A model generated the notes under the pieces. It saw only the letters and a list, made by a program, of their open reading frames with translations, searched no databases and was not told the DNA's origin. Position numbers and translations under genes: made by a program. DNA of 64,000 nt from G963663315 sp965116335 (GTDB lineage: Bacteria; Pseudomonadota; Gammaproteobacteria; Arenicellales; Poriferihabitantaceae), in contig OZ220677.1 in the NCBI GenBank assembly GCA_965116335.1, forward strand, positions 1,798,001 to 1,862,000, written 5' to 3'. Shown here one piece after another: positions 31,913 through 42,220 of the stretch. Within the stretch, counting starts at the first letter, position 1; every line of letters starts with the position of its first letter.

Positions 31913-34267
31913 TCAGAACAGTGAGTCGTTATTCTCTTCGTTGCCACCTGCATCCAGGTTCGAGCTCTTTGTCCCGATCACTGCGTCACCGGGTTCGGTG
32001 TCGGCGAGATAGTATTCCAGATACCCGTCCGGGTCATCCGGTGGAGTGGGTTTTGCGGTTTCCCGGTTGATAAAGCGGGTGGTTATGTTTTCCGGGATGA
32101 CTTCGGGCTTTTCCGGGTAGTCCGGTAGAACACGGCCCATGAAATCAATCCAGATCGGCAGGGCGGCGCTTGCTCCGGATTCACGCCTGCCCAGATGGGA
32201 CGGTTCATCAAAACCCACGAAAACCGTGGTGATCACATCCGGGCTGAACCCGGAAAACCACGCATCCCGGAAATTGTTGGTAGTGCCTGTCTTGCCAGCC
32301 AGATCGGAGCGGTTCAGTGATTGCGACCGCCGTCCCGTACCACTTATCATGGCCTGCTTCATGATGTTCCGGGTCAAAAAGGCATTCTGGGCAGAGATCA
32401 CCCGTTGCGGGGGTTGATAATCGGGCAGAGTAACCGGATTGCCCTCGGCATCCTCGATCTTTTCGATCAGGTAGGGCGTAACCTGCAAGCCTCCATTCGC
32501 GATAATGGCAAAACTGGATGCCAGATTAAGTGGCGTGACACTGGTGCTGCCGAGGGCAAGAGAGAAACTGTTGGGCAGTTTTTCCGGATCGAACCCGAAC
32601 CTGGCGAGATGTTCGATAGTCGTATCCAGCCCCATTGCACGAAGCAGGCGGACGGATACCAGATTCAGGGAGAGGCTCAGCGCTTTCCTCAACCGGGTAG
32701 GACCGAAAAACTTCTTGCTGTAGTTTTGCGGTTTCCAGATTCCTTCCAGATCGTCTTCTACGATGACCGGCGTAGCGCTCACCTTGCTGGAAGCGGTGAA
32801 ACCATTGTCAAGTGCCGCCGAATAAATGAATGGTTTGATATTCGATCCCGGCTGGCGTTCAGCCTGGGTGGCGCGATTGAATTTGCTCAGGTAATAATCG
32901 AATCCGCCGGTCAGCGACAGGATCGCCCCGCTATGAGGGTCCAGACTGACCAGGGCACCGGATACCTCCGGTAACTGGGAGAGCATCCAGTTGTTTTCGT
33001 CCCGTTCTCTCAGGTAGATAACATCCCCTGCAAAAAGGATGTCACTGACAGAGTTCAACGCAGGACCGATACTGTTGACCCGGATATATTTCCTGGCCCA
33101 TTGAATATTTTCCCATTCAACTGTGACTCTATCGCCCCGGCTGTTGATCGCCTCGAACGATTGCTCGGAGACGGTGGTCACAACAGCCGGTATCAGTTCC
33201 CTGCTGGACGGATATTCGGATAGTGTGTTGAGCAAATCCTGTGTGGAGGCCCCGGCTTCGGGAAGTGTGGCCGGATCAATCTTGCCGATCGGGCCTTTGA
33301 ATCCATGACGCATCGTGTAATTAATGAGACCCTGTCGCAGTGCTTCGTCTGCTTTTTTCTGGTATTCACTGTGTACGGTGACGGTGACGTTTAACCCCTT
33401 CCGGTAAACCTCCTCACCCATTCGCTCGAACAGGAGTCGTCTCGCCATTTCCGATACATAGGGAGCCTGGAAGTCGACGTCAGCGACATGAAGCCGGGCT
33501 GTAATGGGTGCCTCGCTGGCGGTTTCCAGGCTGAGCTTGTCGATTCTGCCGAGTTCATGCAGTCGGTTCAGAACATGGGCGCGTCTTTCTCTGGCGCGTT
33601 CCGGGTTGGATATTGGATTATCCCTGGAGGGAGCTTTGGGCAAGCCAGCCAGCATACAGATTTCCGGCAGACTGAGTTCCGCAAGACTGACGCCATAGTA
33701 GATCTGTGCTGCTGCGGCAAAACCGTAGGAGCGATAGCCGAGGAAAACCTTGTTCAGGTAGAGTTCCAGGATTTCATCTTTAGTCAGGGCGCGCTCCAGC
33801 TTGAATGCCAGCAGCATTTCCTTCAGCTTCCGGGTATAGGTTTTCTCTGGATCCAGGAAGAAGTTTCGCGCTACCTGCATGGTGATTGTGCTGGCGCCCT
33901 GGCTACGTGAACGGGTCATGAAATTGCTGATCGCGGCGCGCGCCAGACCCGGGAAATCAACTCCGGTATGATGGTAAAATTGGTCGTCCTCGGTCACCAG
34001 CAAGGCATCTATAAGGAGTGGCGGAGTTTCGTCCAGGGTGACGGGAATGCGCCTTTCTTCGCCGTATTCGGCGATCAGTTTCTGGTCGGAGCTGTAAATT
34101 CGGAGCGGGATATTCAGGGGTATCTGTCGAATTTCATCAACGGATGGCAGGCCAGGCAGTAATGAGGTGGCGTAAAGAACCAGTCCTGCCGCCATGGCGA
34201 AAGAGAAAACCAGACTGATCGAAATGAGTTTCAGTACAATTTTTCCCAGAATGATTAACACGGACAA
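31913..34267 (-). CDS. mrcA: Penicillin-binding protein 1A, bifunctional transglycosylase/transpeptidase
   Basis: A 784-residue class A PBP that polymerises and cross-links peptidoglycan. One N-terminal membrane anchor (LISISLVFSFAMAAGLVLYA) is followed by the GT51 transglycosylase with TEDDQFYHHTGVDFPGLARA and RSQGASTITMQVARNFFL. An OB-like insert follows, then the transpeptidase with QPGSNIKPF (active-site SxxK), SLSLNLVS (SxN) and AGKTGTTNNFRDAW (KTG). The start is unclear: TTG 34267, GTG 34261 and ATGs inside compete, and no good RBS is seen. It diverges from aroK with 128 bp between, where many gammaproteobacteria carry pilMNOPQ. Confidence 0.95.
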   Translation of the reverse strand: MSVLIILGKIVLKLISISLVFSFAMAAGLVLYATSLLPGLPSVDEIRQIPLNIPLRIYSSDQKLIAEYGEERRIPVTLDETPPLLIDALLVTEDDQFYHHTGVDFPGLARAAISNFMTRSRSQGASTITMQVARNFFLDPEKTYTRKLKEMLLAFKLERALTKDEILELYLNKVFLGYRSYGFAAAAQIYYGVSLAELSLPEICMLAGLPKAPSRDNPISNPERARERRAHVLNRLHELGRIDKLSLETASEAPITARLHVADVDFQAPYVSEMARRLLFERMGEEVYRKGLNVTVTVHSEYQKKADEALRQGLINYTMRHGFKGPIGKIDPATLPEAGASTQDLLNTLSEYPSSRELIPAVVTTVSEQSFEAINSRGDRVTVEWENIQWARKYIRVNSIGPALNSVSDILFAGDVIYLRERDENNWMLSQLPEVSGALVSLDPHSGAILSLTGGFDYYLSKFNRATQAERQPGSNIKPFIYSAALDNGFTASSKVSATPVIVEDDLEGIWKPQNYSKKFFGPTRLRKALSLSLNLVSVRLLRAMGLDTTIEHLARFGFDPEKLPNSFSLALGSTSVTPLNLASSFAIIANGGLQVTPYLIEKIEDAEGNPVTLPDYQPPQRVISAQNAFLTRNIMKQAMISGTGRRSQSLNRSDLAGKTGTTNNFRDAWFSGFSPDVITTVFVGFDEPSHLGRRESGASAALPIWIDFMGRVLPDYPEKPEVIPENITTRFINRETAKPTPPDDPDGYLEYYLADTEPGDAVIGTKSSNLDAGGNEENNDSLF

Positions 34268-34395
34268 TAATCAATGAGTAAGAGTGACAGTTGAAGCCCC
34301 TTCAGGCGCAAGTCATTGAAGTCGCATCTTTTGCCTGAAATACCATGGATGAAACTGCTTTCAAAAGGGCTGTTCCAAGGGTTATTATAGCCGTT

Positions 34396-34917
34396 ATGGA
34401 GAATATTTATCTGATTGGCCTGCCCGGAGCGGGAAAGACCACCGTGGGCAGAAGTCTGGCACGGTTTCTGGATCTGGATTTCGTCGATACCGATCAGATG
34501 ATCGAGGAGAGAACGGGTGTTTCCATCAGCCATATCTTTGAGATAGAAGGGGAGGCCGGGTTCCGAAAGCGGGAAACCCGATTGTTTGAGGAGGTCAGCA
34601 ACCGCACCGGGATCGTCATTTCCACCGGGGGCGGCATTATCCTGAATGAGTCGAACCGGAAACTGATGCGCCAGCACGGAAAAGTAATTTACCTGAAGGC
34701 TTCGATAGACATTTTATGCACAAGACTGAAGCATTTCCAGAATCGACCGTTGTTGCAAACCCCGGATCCTCGAGCCACAATCGCCGAATTAATGGAAGAA
34801 CGCGAATCACTATACGATGCACAAGCCGACCTGGTTATCTATGTGACTTCGGAAACCGCGAACCGGACTGCCCGAATGATTGCGAAGCTGGTGCATAATC
34901 TGCCACAGGGTAAATAA
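34396..34917 (+). CDS. aroK: Shikimate kinase
   Basis: A 173-residue P-loop kinase that phosphorylates shikimate in the aromatic amino acid pathway. Motifs: IGLPGAGKTTVGRSLA (Walker A), DLDFVDTDQMIEERTG (shikimate-binding Asp), GFRKRETRLF, VISTGGGIIL and RPLL in the lid. The ATG at 34396 (MENIYLIG) matches the family start; an in-frame extension to 34345 is unlikely. Two bases separate it from aroB. Confidence 0.95.
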   Translation: MENIYLIGLPGAGKTTVGRSLARFLDLDFVDTDQMIEERTGVSISHIFEIEGEAGFRKRETRLFEEVSNRTGIVISTGGGIILNESNRKLMRQHGKVIYLKASIDILCTRLKHFQNRPLLQTPDPRATIAELMEERESLYDAQADLVIYVTSETANRTARMIAKLVHNLPQGK

Positions 34918-34919
34918 TC

Positions 34920-36002
34920 ATGCAGACTGTTCAGGTTGATCTTGGTGATCGGAGTTACGATATCCGGATTGCTCCCGGCATACTGGATGACCGCGAACAG
35001 TTGCTACCCTGGATTGGTGGCCGGCAGGTTTTTGTTATTACCAATGAAGTGGTGGCTCCGCTTTATCTGGAGAACATAACCAGCAATCTGGCGAGTAAGT
35101 CGGTCTCACAAATGATTCTCAAGGATGGAGAGAGCGTCAAGACATTGCAGACTGCACAAGAGATTTTTGATCGGATGATTTCGGTTCCACTGGAGCGCTC
35201 GGCTACAGTCATCGCATTGGGAGGGGGCGTGGTTGGCGATATAGCCGGGTTCACTGCCGCCTGTTATCAGCGCGGTATCCCGTTCATTCAGATACCTACG
35301 ACACTGCTTGCCCAGGTTGATTCATCCGTTGGCGGCAAAACCGCGGTCAATCATCCACGCGGGAAAAACATGATTGGCGCCTTCTACCAGCCGCAAAGAG
35401 TGCTGATTGACCCCAGAGTCCTGTCCACTCTGGAGCCGCGGCAGTTCTCTTCCGGTGTCGCGGAGGTCATCAAATACGGGATGATCAATGACTCGCCGTT
35501 CTTCAGATGGCTGGAAGACTCCATTGACCGGGTGATGAACCTGAATGAAGAAGCGTTGGGGTACATGATTGAACAGTCCTGCCGTAACAAGGCGAATATC
35601 GTTGAACAAGATGAGAAGGAGGCGGGCGTTCGGGCGTTGCTGAATCTGGGGCATACATTCGGTCACGCGATCGAAACGGCGACACAGTATGTCGACTGGC
35701 TGCATGGCGAAGCGATTGCCCTTGGCATGATGATGGCCGGGTTCATGTCGAACATACAAGGCGATTTCTCCGACCGGGAGTTGGCCCGTCTGGAATCGTT
35801 GCTGGAGCGGGCGCGATTGCCGACACAGCCATGTCATGGTCTTTATGCGCACAAGCTGAAGGAGTTAATGATGCTGGATAAAAAGGTGCACGACGGGAAT
35901 TTGCGACTCGTGCTGCCACAGGGAATCGGTCAGGCTTGCGTCACGGATCAATATGACGAGACTGCGCTGGATGCCACGCTCGAGCATTTCGCGCTGGATT
36001 GA
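34920..36002 (+). CDS. aroB: 3-dehydroquinate synthase
   Basis: A 360-residue NAD- and metal-dependent enzyme that closes the ring of DAHP to 3-dehydroquinate. Seen: ATVIALGGGVVGDIAGFTAA (NAD site), IPTTLLAQVDSSVGGKTAVN, HPRGKNMIGAFYQPQ and metal ligands in NLGHTFGHAIET and LHGEAIALGMM. It forms a unit with aroK. The damX gene that often follows aroB in the class is absent and gltB comes next. Confidence 0.97.
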   Translation: MQTVQVDLGDRSYDIRIAPGILDDREQLLPWIGGRQVFVITNEVVAPLYLENITSNLASKSVSQMILKDGESVKTLQTAQEIFDRMISVPLERSATVIALGGGVVGDIAGFTAACYQRGIPFIQIPTTLLAQVDSSVGGKTAVNHPRGKNMIGAFYQPQRVLIDPRVLSTLEPRQFSSGVAEVIKYGMINDSPFFRWLEDSIDRVMNLNEEALGYMIEQSCRNKANIVEQDEKEAGVRALLNLGHTFGHAIETATQYVDWLHGEAIALGMMMAGFMSNIQGDFSDRELARLESLLERARLPTQPCHGLYAHKLKELMMLDKKVHDGNLRLVLPQGIGQACVTDQYDETALDATLEHFALD

Positions 36003-36102
36003 TACCCCGTTAATGGTTAAAATGTCCGCTCCGATGCGCCGTGCTGGATGATTCATTGTCAATCAGCGCCATTCGTTATTCGCGTTATTCATATCAAATT
36101 TC

Positions 36103-39100
36103 ATGCAACATCTTCGATCCGGATCACATCCGAAAAAACAGGGCCTGTATGACCCGGCCAATGAACATGATTCATGCGGGGTCGGCTTTGTCGTCAATAT
36201 AGACGGCGTGAAGAGTCATGAGATCATAACCAGCGGGCTGACTATATTACGTAATCTGACGCACAGGGGCGCGGTCGGCGCGGACCCGAAAGCGGGTGAC
36301 GGTGCCGGTATCCTGCTACAGTTACCGGATGAGTTTTTCCGCAACAGGATGGGTGAGACGCTTCCGGCCAGCGGTCATTATGCGGTGGGTATGTTGTTCA
36401 TGCCTGAGTCTTTGGCTGGACAGGCCGAGGCGAAGGGAGTGGTGGAGCGCTATGTGCTGGACGAGGGACAGACTGTGATTGCCTGGCGCAAGGTGCCGGT
36501 CAACAATGCGGGCTTGGGTGAGAGCGTATTACCGACCGAACCTGCAATCTGGCAGGTCGTGGTGGGACGTGGAGCCGGTCTGGCTACCCAGGATGACTTT
36601 GAGCGGAAACTGTTCGTCATTCGTAAACAGATCGAACGTCATATCCAGTTGTCCGATATACGGGGAAAGGATGATTTTTATATCACAACGCTGTCATCCA
36701 GGCTGATTAACTATAAGGGAATGCTGTTATCCCATCAGGTTGGCGAATTCTATCCGGATCTGGTTGACCAGGATATGAAGTCCGCCATGGCTCTGGTGCA
36801 TCAGCGTTTCTCCACCAATACCTTCCCTACCTGGGATCTGGCGCACCCGTTCCGTATGATCGCGCACAACGGTGAGATCAATACCTTGCGCGGTAACATA
36901 AACTGGATGGCTGCCCGCAAGAGCACATTGTTCTCGGATGTGCTGGGCGATGATATCGACAAGGTCTGGCCGGTAATCCCGGAAGGCCAGTCGGATTCGG
37001 CGGCGTTCGACAATGCGCTGGAGTTGCTGGTGGCTGGTGGTTATTCACTCTCCCATGCGATGATGATGCTGATACCGGAAGCCTGGTCGGGCAATTCATT
37101 GATGGACCCGGGGCGGCGCGCTTTTTACGAATATCATGCGGCCCTGATGGAGCCGTGGGACGGGCCGGCGGCGGTTGCCTTCACCGATGGCAAACAGATT
37201 GGGGCTACTCTGGACCGTAACGGACTGCGCCCGGCGCGATACCTGATCACCAAAGACAATATGGTCGTTATGGCGTCCGAAATGGGTGTGTTGCCGATAC
37301 CCGAAGAAAATATCAGGAAGAAATGGCGTCTTCAACCGGGAAAAATGTTCCTGATTGATCTGGAGCAGGGCCGCATCATCGAAGATGAAGAAATCAAGAA
37401 CCAGCTGGCTTCATCCAACAATTATCAGGAGTGGTTGAACCGCACCCAGATTGAACTCAAGTCCTTGCGTATCGCAGTCGGAGCGATGTCGCCGGACCCG
37501 GAGACTCTGCTGAAGACCCAGCAGGCCTTTGGTTATACCCAGGAAGACCTCAAGTTCCTGCTACTGCCGATGATTGAGCGTGGCGAGGAGGCTCTGGGCT
37601 CCATGGGTATGGATTCGCCACCGGCGGTCATGTCGGACAAGCCGCGCCACATTTCCAATTACTTCAAGCAGAATTTCGCCCAGGTCACCAATCCCCCGAT
37701 TGATCCGATCCGTGAAGAGCTGGTGATGGCACTGTTCTCCCTGATTGGCCCCCGTCCGAATCTGTTCGGCCACAGTGACGGCGGTCAGGAGATGCGCTTG
37801 ACCGTCGAGCAGCCGGTATTGACCAACAACGAGCTGGAACGTATCCGACAGATCGAGGATCACACCGGCGGTGCGTTTCGAACCAAGACATTGACCATTT
37901 GTTATCAAGTGTCAGAAGGTTCGCTCGGACTGGCCGAGGCGATCAGGGTTTTATGTGGCAAGGCTGAGCAGGCCATCCTGCAAAAAGGCTTCAATATCCT
38001 GATTCTGTCTGACCGGAGAATGGATGCCGACCACATTGCCATCCCGGCATTGCTGGCGACTTCTGCGGTGCACCATCATCTGATCAGGAAGGGGTTGCGA
38101 ACCAAGTCCGGCCTGGTGATTGAAACCGGCGCCTGCCTGGAAGTGCATCACTTTGCGACACTGGCTGGATACGGCGCGGAGGCGATCAACCCCTATGTCG
38201 CGTTTGATACGGTCAATGCGCTGCTTGGCAACCTGGCATTGAGGCTTGACTTCGAAGAAGCGCAGTCACGTTATATCAAGGCGGTCAACAAGGGGCTGAA
38301 AAAGGTCATGTCGAAGATGGGTATCTCGACCTTCCAGTCCTATTGCGGTGCCCAGATTTTTGATGCGGTTGGTTTGTCACAAGAGTTTGTGGATCAATAC
38401 TTTACCGGCACGAGCTCGCCGGTTCAGGGAATCGGCCTGGGCGAAATTGCCGAGGATATGTTCACCTTGCACCGTCGCGCTTTTGGAGATCAACCCCTGT
38501 ATCGGGATGCGCTGGATGCCGGAGGCGATTACGCGTTCCGGGTGCGTGGGGAGAGCCATGTATGGAGCCCGGAATCAGTATCCCGCCTGCAACATGCCGT
38601 GCGCGGCAATAATCCTGCAACCTGGCAGGAGTTTTCCGACCTTGTCAACAATCAGGATAAAACACGCTTTAACCTGCGCGGGCTGTTCGAGTTTGACTGG
38701 GCGCCATCCGCCATTCCGATAGACCAGGTGGAGCCCGCCTCACAAATTGTCAAACGATTTTCAACAGGTGCCATGTCGTTCGGGTCGATTTCTCAGGAAG
38801 CTCATTCAACCCTTGCGGTTGCGATGAACAAAATTGGCGGGAAATCGAATACCGGCGAGGGCGGAGAGGAAGAAGAGCGCTATCGGCCGTTGAAAGACGG
38901 GTCAGGCAACCCGAAGCGATCTGCAATCAAACAGGTCGCGTCCGGGCGGTTCGGGGTTACGGCAGATTATCTGGCCAATGCCGATGACATCCAGATCAAG
39001 ATGGCACAGGGCGCCAAGCCGGGTGAAGGAGGACAGCTGCCCGGTCACAAGGTAAGCCGACAAATCGCCAGTGTGCGTCATTCGACTCCGGGCGTAGGAT

Positions 39101-40701
39101 TGATTTCACCGCCGCCGCATCATGACATCTACTCGATTGAGGATCTGGCGCAGTTGATATTCGACTTGAAGAACGTCAATCCCGAAAGCCGCATTTCAGT
39201 GAAGCTGGTTTCTGAGGTGGGTGTGGGCACGGTGGCCGCAGGGGTATCGAAAGCGCATGCCGACCATGTCACTATTTCGGGCTATGAAGGCGGCACCGGC
39301 GCCAGCCCGCTGACATCGATCAAGCATGCCGGTTCGCCATGGGAAATCGGCCTGGCTGAAACTCATCAGACGCTGGTATTGAACCGGCTGCGTGGGCGAA
39401 TTGCGGTTCAGGTGGACGGCGGCTTGCGTACCGGACGTGATGTAGCGGTGGCCGCCCTGCTCGGCGCCGATGAGTTCGGTTTCGCGACGGCGCCACTGAT
39501 CGCACAGGGATGCCTGATGATGAGAAAATGCCATCTGAATACCTGCCCGGTCGGCATTGCGACTCAGGACCCTGAATTGAGGAAGAAATTCACAGGCCAG
39601 GCGGATCATGTCATCAACTATTTCTTTTTCGTTGCAGAAGAGTTACGCAGCATCATGGCCAGGCTCGGCATTCGTACCGTTGACCAGATGATTGGCCGGA
39701 TTGATCGGCTCAAGGTGTCAGACGCGGTGAGCCACTGGAAGGCGCGGGGACTCGATTATTCACGGATTCTGACCCGACTGGATGTGGCGGACGATGTGGC
39801 GGTTTACAACTGTGAATCCCAACAGCATGGCCTGGACAATGTGCTCGACCGGGAGCTGATTCGACAGGCGGCTCCGGCACTCGATAACGGTAGCGGAGTT
39901 GATATCGACCTGGGCATCGCCAATGTGAACCGGACATTCGGCGCCATGTTGTCGGGCAAGGTCGTGCGCAAATACGGGCATGACGGCTTGCCAGCAGATA
40001 CCATCCGCATTGCCGCGAAGGGTACGGCGGGGCAGTCGTTGGGTGCCTGGCTTGCCAATGGCATCACGCTTACACTGGAAGGAGAAGCCAATGATTATGT
40101 GGGGAAAGGCTTGTCCGGCGGCAGGCTGGTTATTTATCCGCCGGCAAAGTCCGGCATTGGCGACCGTCGTAAAAACATCATTGTCGGCAACACGGTATTG
40201 TACGGCGCGATTTGTGGTGAAGCCTATTTCAATGGCGTTGCCGGAGAACGATTCTGTGTGCGTAACTCCGGCGCCATCGCCGTGGTTGAAGGAGTCGGAG
40301 ACCATGGTTGCGAATACATGACCGGCGGTGTCGTCATCTGTCTGGGGGATACGGGCAGAAATTTTGCAGCGGGCATGTCGGGCGGAATCAGTTATGTGCT
40401 GGACCCGGACAGGCGGTTTTCTGTACGCTGCAACTCGCAGCTGGTATCGCTGGAACAAGTGGATGCCGACCATCGTCATGAAAATATCGACAGCCCGCTG
40501 GAAGCAGATGAGGCGCGCCTGAGGAAATACATCACAAACCATTATCAATATACCGGCAGTGAAATAGCTGGACAGATTCTGGCTGACTGGAACAAATACC
40601 TGCCTGATTTTGTCAAGGTACTGCCTCATGATTATGCAGCCGCCCTGCTGAAACTGGAACAGGAAAATCAACTCGAATACCGGGAGGTTCAACATGGGTA
40701 A
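36103..40701 (+). CDS. gltB: Glutamate synthase, large (alpha) subunit
   Basis: A 1532-residue enzyme that makes glutamate from glutamine and 2-oxoglutarate with GltD. The propeptide of 24 residues ends before the catalytic Cys of NEHDSCGVGFVVNIDG (C25). Class II amidotransferase residues are seen in AHNGEINTLRGNINWM. The synthase domain has the FMN site and the [3Fe-4S] ligands CLMMRKCHLNTCPVGI. A beta-helix C-terminal domain (GLSGGRLVIYPPAKSG, MTGGVVICLGDTGRNFAAGM) closes it. Full length, overlapping gltD by 8 bp. Confidence 0.98.
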   Translation: MQHLRSGSHPKKQGLYDPANEHDSCGVGFVVNIDGVKSHEIITSGLTILRNLTHRGAVGADPKAGDGAGILLQLPDEFFRNRMGETLPASGHYAVGMLFMPESLAGQAEAKGVVERYVLDEGQTVIAWRKVPVNNAGLGESVLPTEPAIWQVVVGRGAGLATQDDFERKLFVIRKQIERHIQLSDIRGKDDFYITTLSSRLINYKGMLLSHQVGEFYPDLVDQDMKSAMALVHQRFSTNTFPTWDLAHPFRMIAHNGEINTLRGNINWMAARKSTLFSDVLGDDIDKVWPVIPEGQSDSAAFDNALELLVAGGYSLSHAMMMLIPEAWSGNSLMDPGRRAFYEYHAALMEPWDGPAAVAFTDGKQIGATLDRNGLRPARYLITKDNMVVMASEMGVLPIPEENIRKKWRLQPGKMFLIDLEQGRIIEDEEIKNQLASSNNYQEWLNRTQIELKSLRIAVGAMSPDPETLLKTQQAFGYTQEDLKFLLLPMIERGEEALGSMGMDSPPAVMSDKPRHISNYFKQNFAQVTNPPIDPIREELVMALFSLIGPRPNLFGHSDGGQEMRLTVEQPVLTNNELERIRQIEDHTGGAFRTKTLTICYQVSEGSLGLAEAIRVLCGKAEQAILQKGFNILILSDRRMDADHIAIPALLATSAVHHHLIRKGLRTKSGLVIETGACLEVHHFATLAGYGAEAINPYVAFDTVNALLGNLALRLDFEEAQSRYIKAVNKGLKKVMSKMGISTFQSYCGAQIFDAVGLSQEFVDQYFTGTSSPVQGIGLGEIAEDMFTLHRRAFGDQPLYRDALDAGGDYAFRVRGESHVWSPESVSRLQHAVRGNNPATWQEFSDLVNNQDKTRFNLRGLFEFDWAPSAIPIDQVEPASQIVKRFSTGAMSFGSISQEAHSTLAVAMNKIGGKSNTGEGGEEEERYRPLKDGSGNPKRSAIKQVASGRFGVTADYLANADDIQIKMAQGAKPGEGGQLPGHKVSRQIASVRHSTPGVGLISPPPHHDIYSIEDLAQLIFDLKNVNPESRISVKLVSEVGVGTVAAGVSKAHADHVTISGYEGGTGASPLTSIKHAGSPWEIGLAETHQTLVLNRLRGRIAVQVDGGLRTGRDVAVAALLGADEFGFATAPLIAQGCLMMRKCHLNTCPVGIATQDPELRKKFTGQADHVINYFFFVAEELRSIMARLGIRTVDQMIGRIDRLKVSDAVSHWKARGLDYSRILTRLDVADDVAVYNCESQQHGLDNVLDRELIRQAAPALDNGSGVDIDLGIANVNRTFGAMLSGKVVRKYGHDGLPADTIRIAAKGTAGQSLGAWLANGITLTLEGEANDYVGKGLSGGRLVIYPPAKSGIGDRRKNIIVGNTVLYGAICGEAYFNGVAGERFCVRNSGAIAVVEGVGDHGCEYMTGGVVICLGDTGRNFAAGMSGGISYVLDPDRRFSVRCNSQLVSLEQVDADHRHENIDSPLEADEARLRKYITNHYQYTGSEIAGQILADWNKYLPDFVKVLPHDYAAALLKLEQENQLEYREVQHG

Positions 40702-42145
40702 GCCGACCGGATTTATGGAGATTGAGCGCCAGGAACGGAAATACGAGGATATTCAAAGCCGGGTTACTCATTTTAACGAGTTTGTCGTTGAACTCGGTGA
40801 GAACGAATTGAGGAAGCAGGGTGCCCGGTGTATGGATTGTGGAATCCCGTATTGCCAGGTCGGCTGTCCGGTCAACAATATTATCCCGGACTGGAATGAT
40901 CTGGTTTATCGTGGAGACTGGAAGCGAGCCAGCGATGTGCTGCATTCGACCAATAATTTCCCTGAGTTTACCGGGCGCATCTGCCCGGCCCCCTGTGAAG
41001 CCTCGTGTACCCTGAACATTGAAGACCGCCCGGTTACGATCAAAACCATCGAACAGAGTATCGTCGAGCGCGCCTGGGCGGAAGGCTGGATACAACCCCG
41101 GATTCCAACCCACAGAACCGGCAAATATGTAGCCGTGATCGGTTCCGGCCCGGCGGGTCTCGCCTGTGCCCAGCAACTGGCCAGAGCGGGGCACTCGGTT
41201 TCCCTGTATGAAAAACATGAGAGAAGCGGCGGATTATTGCGTTACGGTATCCCGGATTTCAAGCTGGATAAGCTGGTGATTGATCGGCGCATGGCGCAAA
41301 TGAAAACCGAGGGTGTCAAATTTCATTCGGGTATTCATGTCGGCGTCGATATTCCGGTTTCATTCCTGTTCGAGACTTTCGATGCCATGGTTTTGAGCGG
41401 CGGTGCCGAACATCCACGGGATCTGGAGGTGGCGGGCAGAGAATATGACGGCATTCACTTCGCGATGGATTTTTTGCGATCAAATACGCGCAGAGTGCAG
41501 GGACACACGGTGGATGACAATCAATTTATCAGTGCCGAGGGAAAACATGTGGTGGTCATTGGCGGAGGGGATACCGGGTCAGACTGTATCGGCACGTCAA
41601 TCAGACAAAGAGCCCGCTCAGTCACTCAAATCGAAATACTATCGCAGCCGCCGGAGCGGGAAAACAAGGCGCTGACCTGGCCCAACTGGCCGCACAAAAT
41701 GCGTACCTCTTCGTCTCAGGAAGAAGGATGCAACCGCATCTGGGATGTCAAGACACAGCACTTCAATGAAGACGGTCAAGGGCGCGTTTCATACATACAA
41801 TGTATCAAGGTAGCCTGGGATCAGGTGGACGGGCAGTGGCGGATGCGAGAGATCGAAGGCTCGGAGTTCCTGCTGCAAGCGGACCTGGTTCTACTGGCGA
41901 TGGGATTTCTTCACCCTGTGTATAGCGGACTGCTGGAGGAAATGGGGGTCGAACGCGACAACCGGGGCAATGTCAACGCGCCGGAAAGTGGCGTGGGCGC
42001 GTATCAGACCAATGTCGAGAAAGTGTTTTCAGCAGGTGACATGCGACGCGGACAATCGTTGGTGGTCTGGGCGATTCGGGAAGGGCGGCAGTGTGCCCGG
42101 GCGGTCGATGAGTTCCTGCAGGGACACAGTGACCTGCCCGAATAA
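40694..42145 (+). CDS. gltD: Glutamate synthase, small (beta) subunit
   Basis: A 483-residue NADPH-oxidising partner of GltB. The N-terminal iron-sulfur part has ARCMDCGIPYCQVGCPVNN and RICPAPCEASCTLN. FAD binding is seen in VIGSGPAGLACAQQLARAGH and NADPH binding in VVIGGGDTGSDCIGTSI. The terminal AGDMRRGQSLVVWAIREGRQ is standard. It overlaps gltB. Confidence 0.98.
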   Translation: MGKPTGFMEIERQERKYEDIQSRVTHFNEFVVELGENELRKQGARCMDCGIPYCQVGCPVNNIIPDWNDLVYRGDWKRASDVLHSTNNFPEFTGRICPAPCEASCTLNIEDRPVTIKTIEQSIVERAWAEGWIQPRIPTHRTGKYVAVIGSGPAGLACAQQLARAGHSVSLYEKHERSGGLLRYGIPDFKLDKLVIDRRMAQMKTEGVKFHSGIHVGVDIPVSFLFETFDAMVLSGGAEHPRDLEVAGREYDGIHFAMDFLRSNTRRVQGHTVDDNQFISAEGKHVVVIGGGDTGSDCIGTSIRQRARSVTQIEILSQPPERENKALTWPNWPHKMRTSSSQEEGCNRIWDVKTQHFNEDGQGRVSYIQCIKVAWDQVDGQWRMREIEGSEFLLQADLVLLAMGFLHPVYSGLLEEMGVERDNRGNVNAPESGVGAYQTNVEKVFSAGDMRRGQSLVVWAIREGRQCARAVDEFLQGHSDLPE

Positions 42146-42220
42146 ACTCGCGTCCGCTTCGAGTCCCCCTGTCAAGACCGTTTCCGGCCTGCCCTGTTTC
42201 TGTTACTCCATGAATAATCC

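Noticed and set aside
32321..32974. 217-codon plus-strand frame
   Set aside because: Antisense of mrcA, whose motifs are complete on the minus strand.
39760..40695. 311-codon minus-strand frame
   Set aside because: Antisense of gltB; composition reflects the complementary codons and no family is visible.
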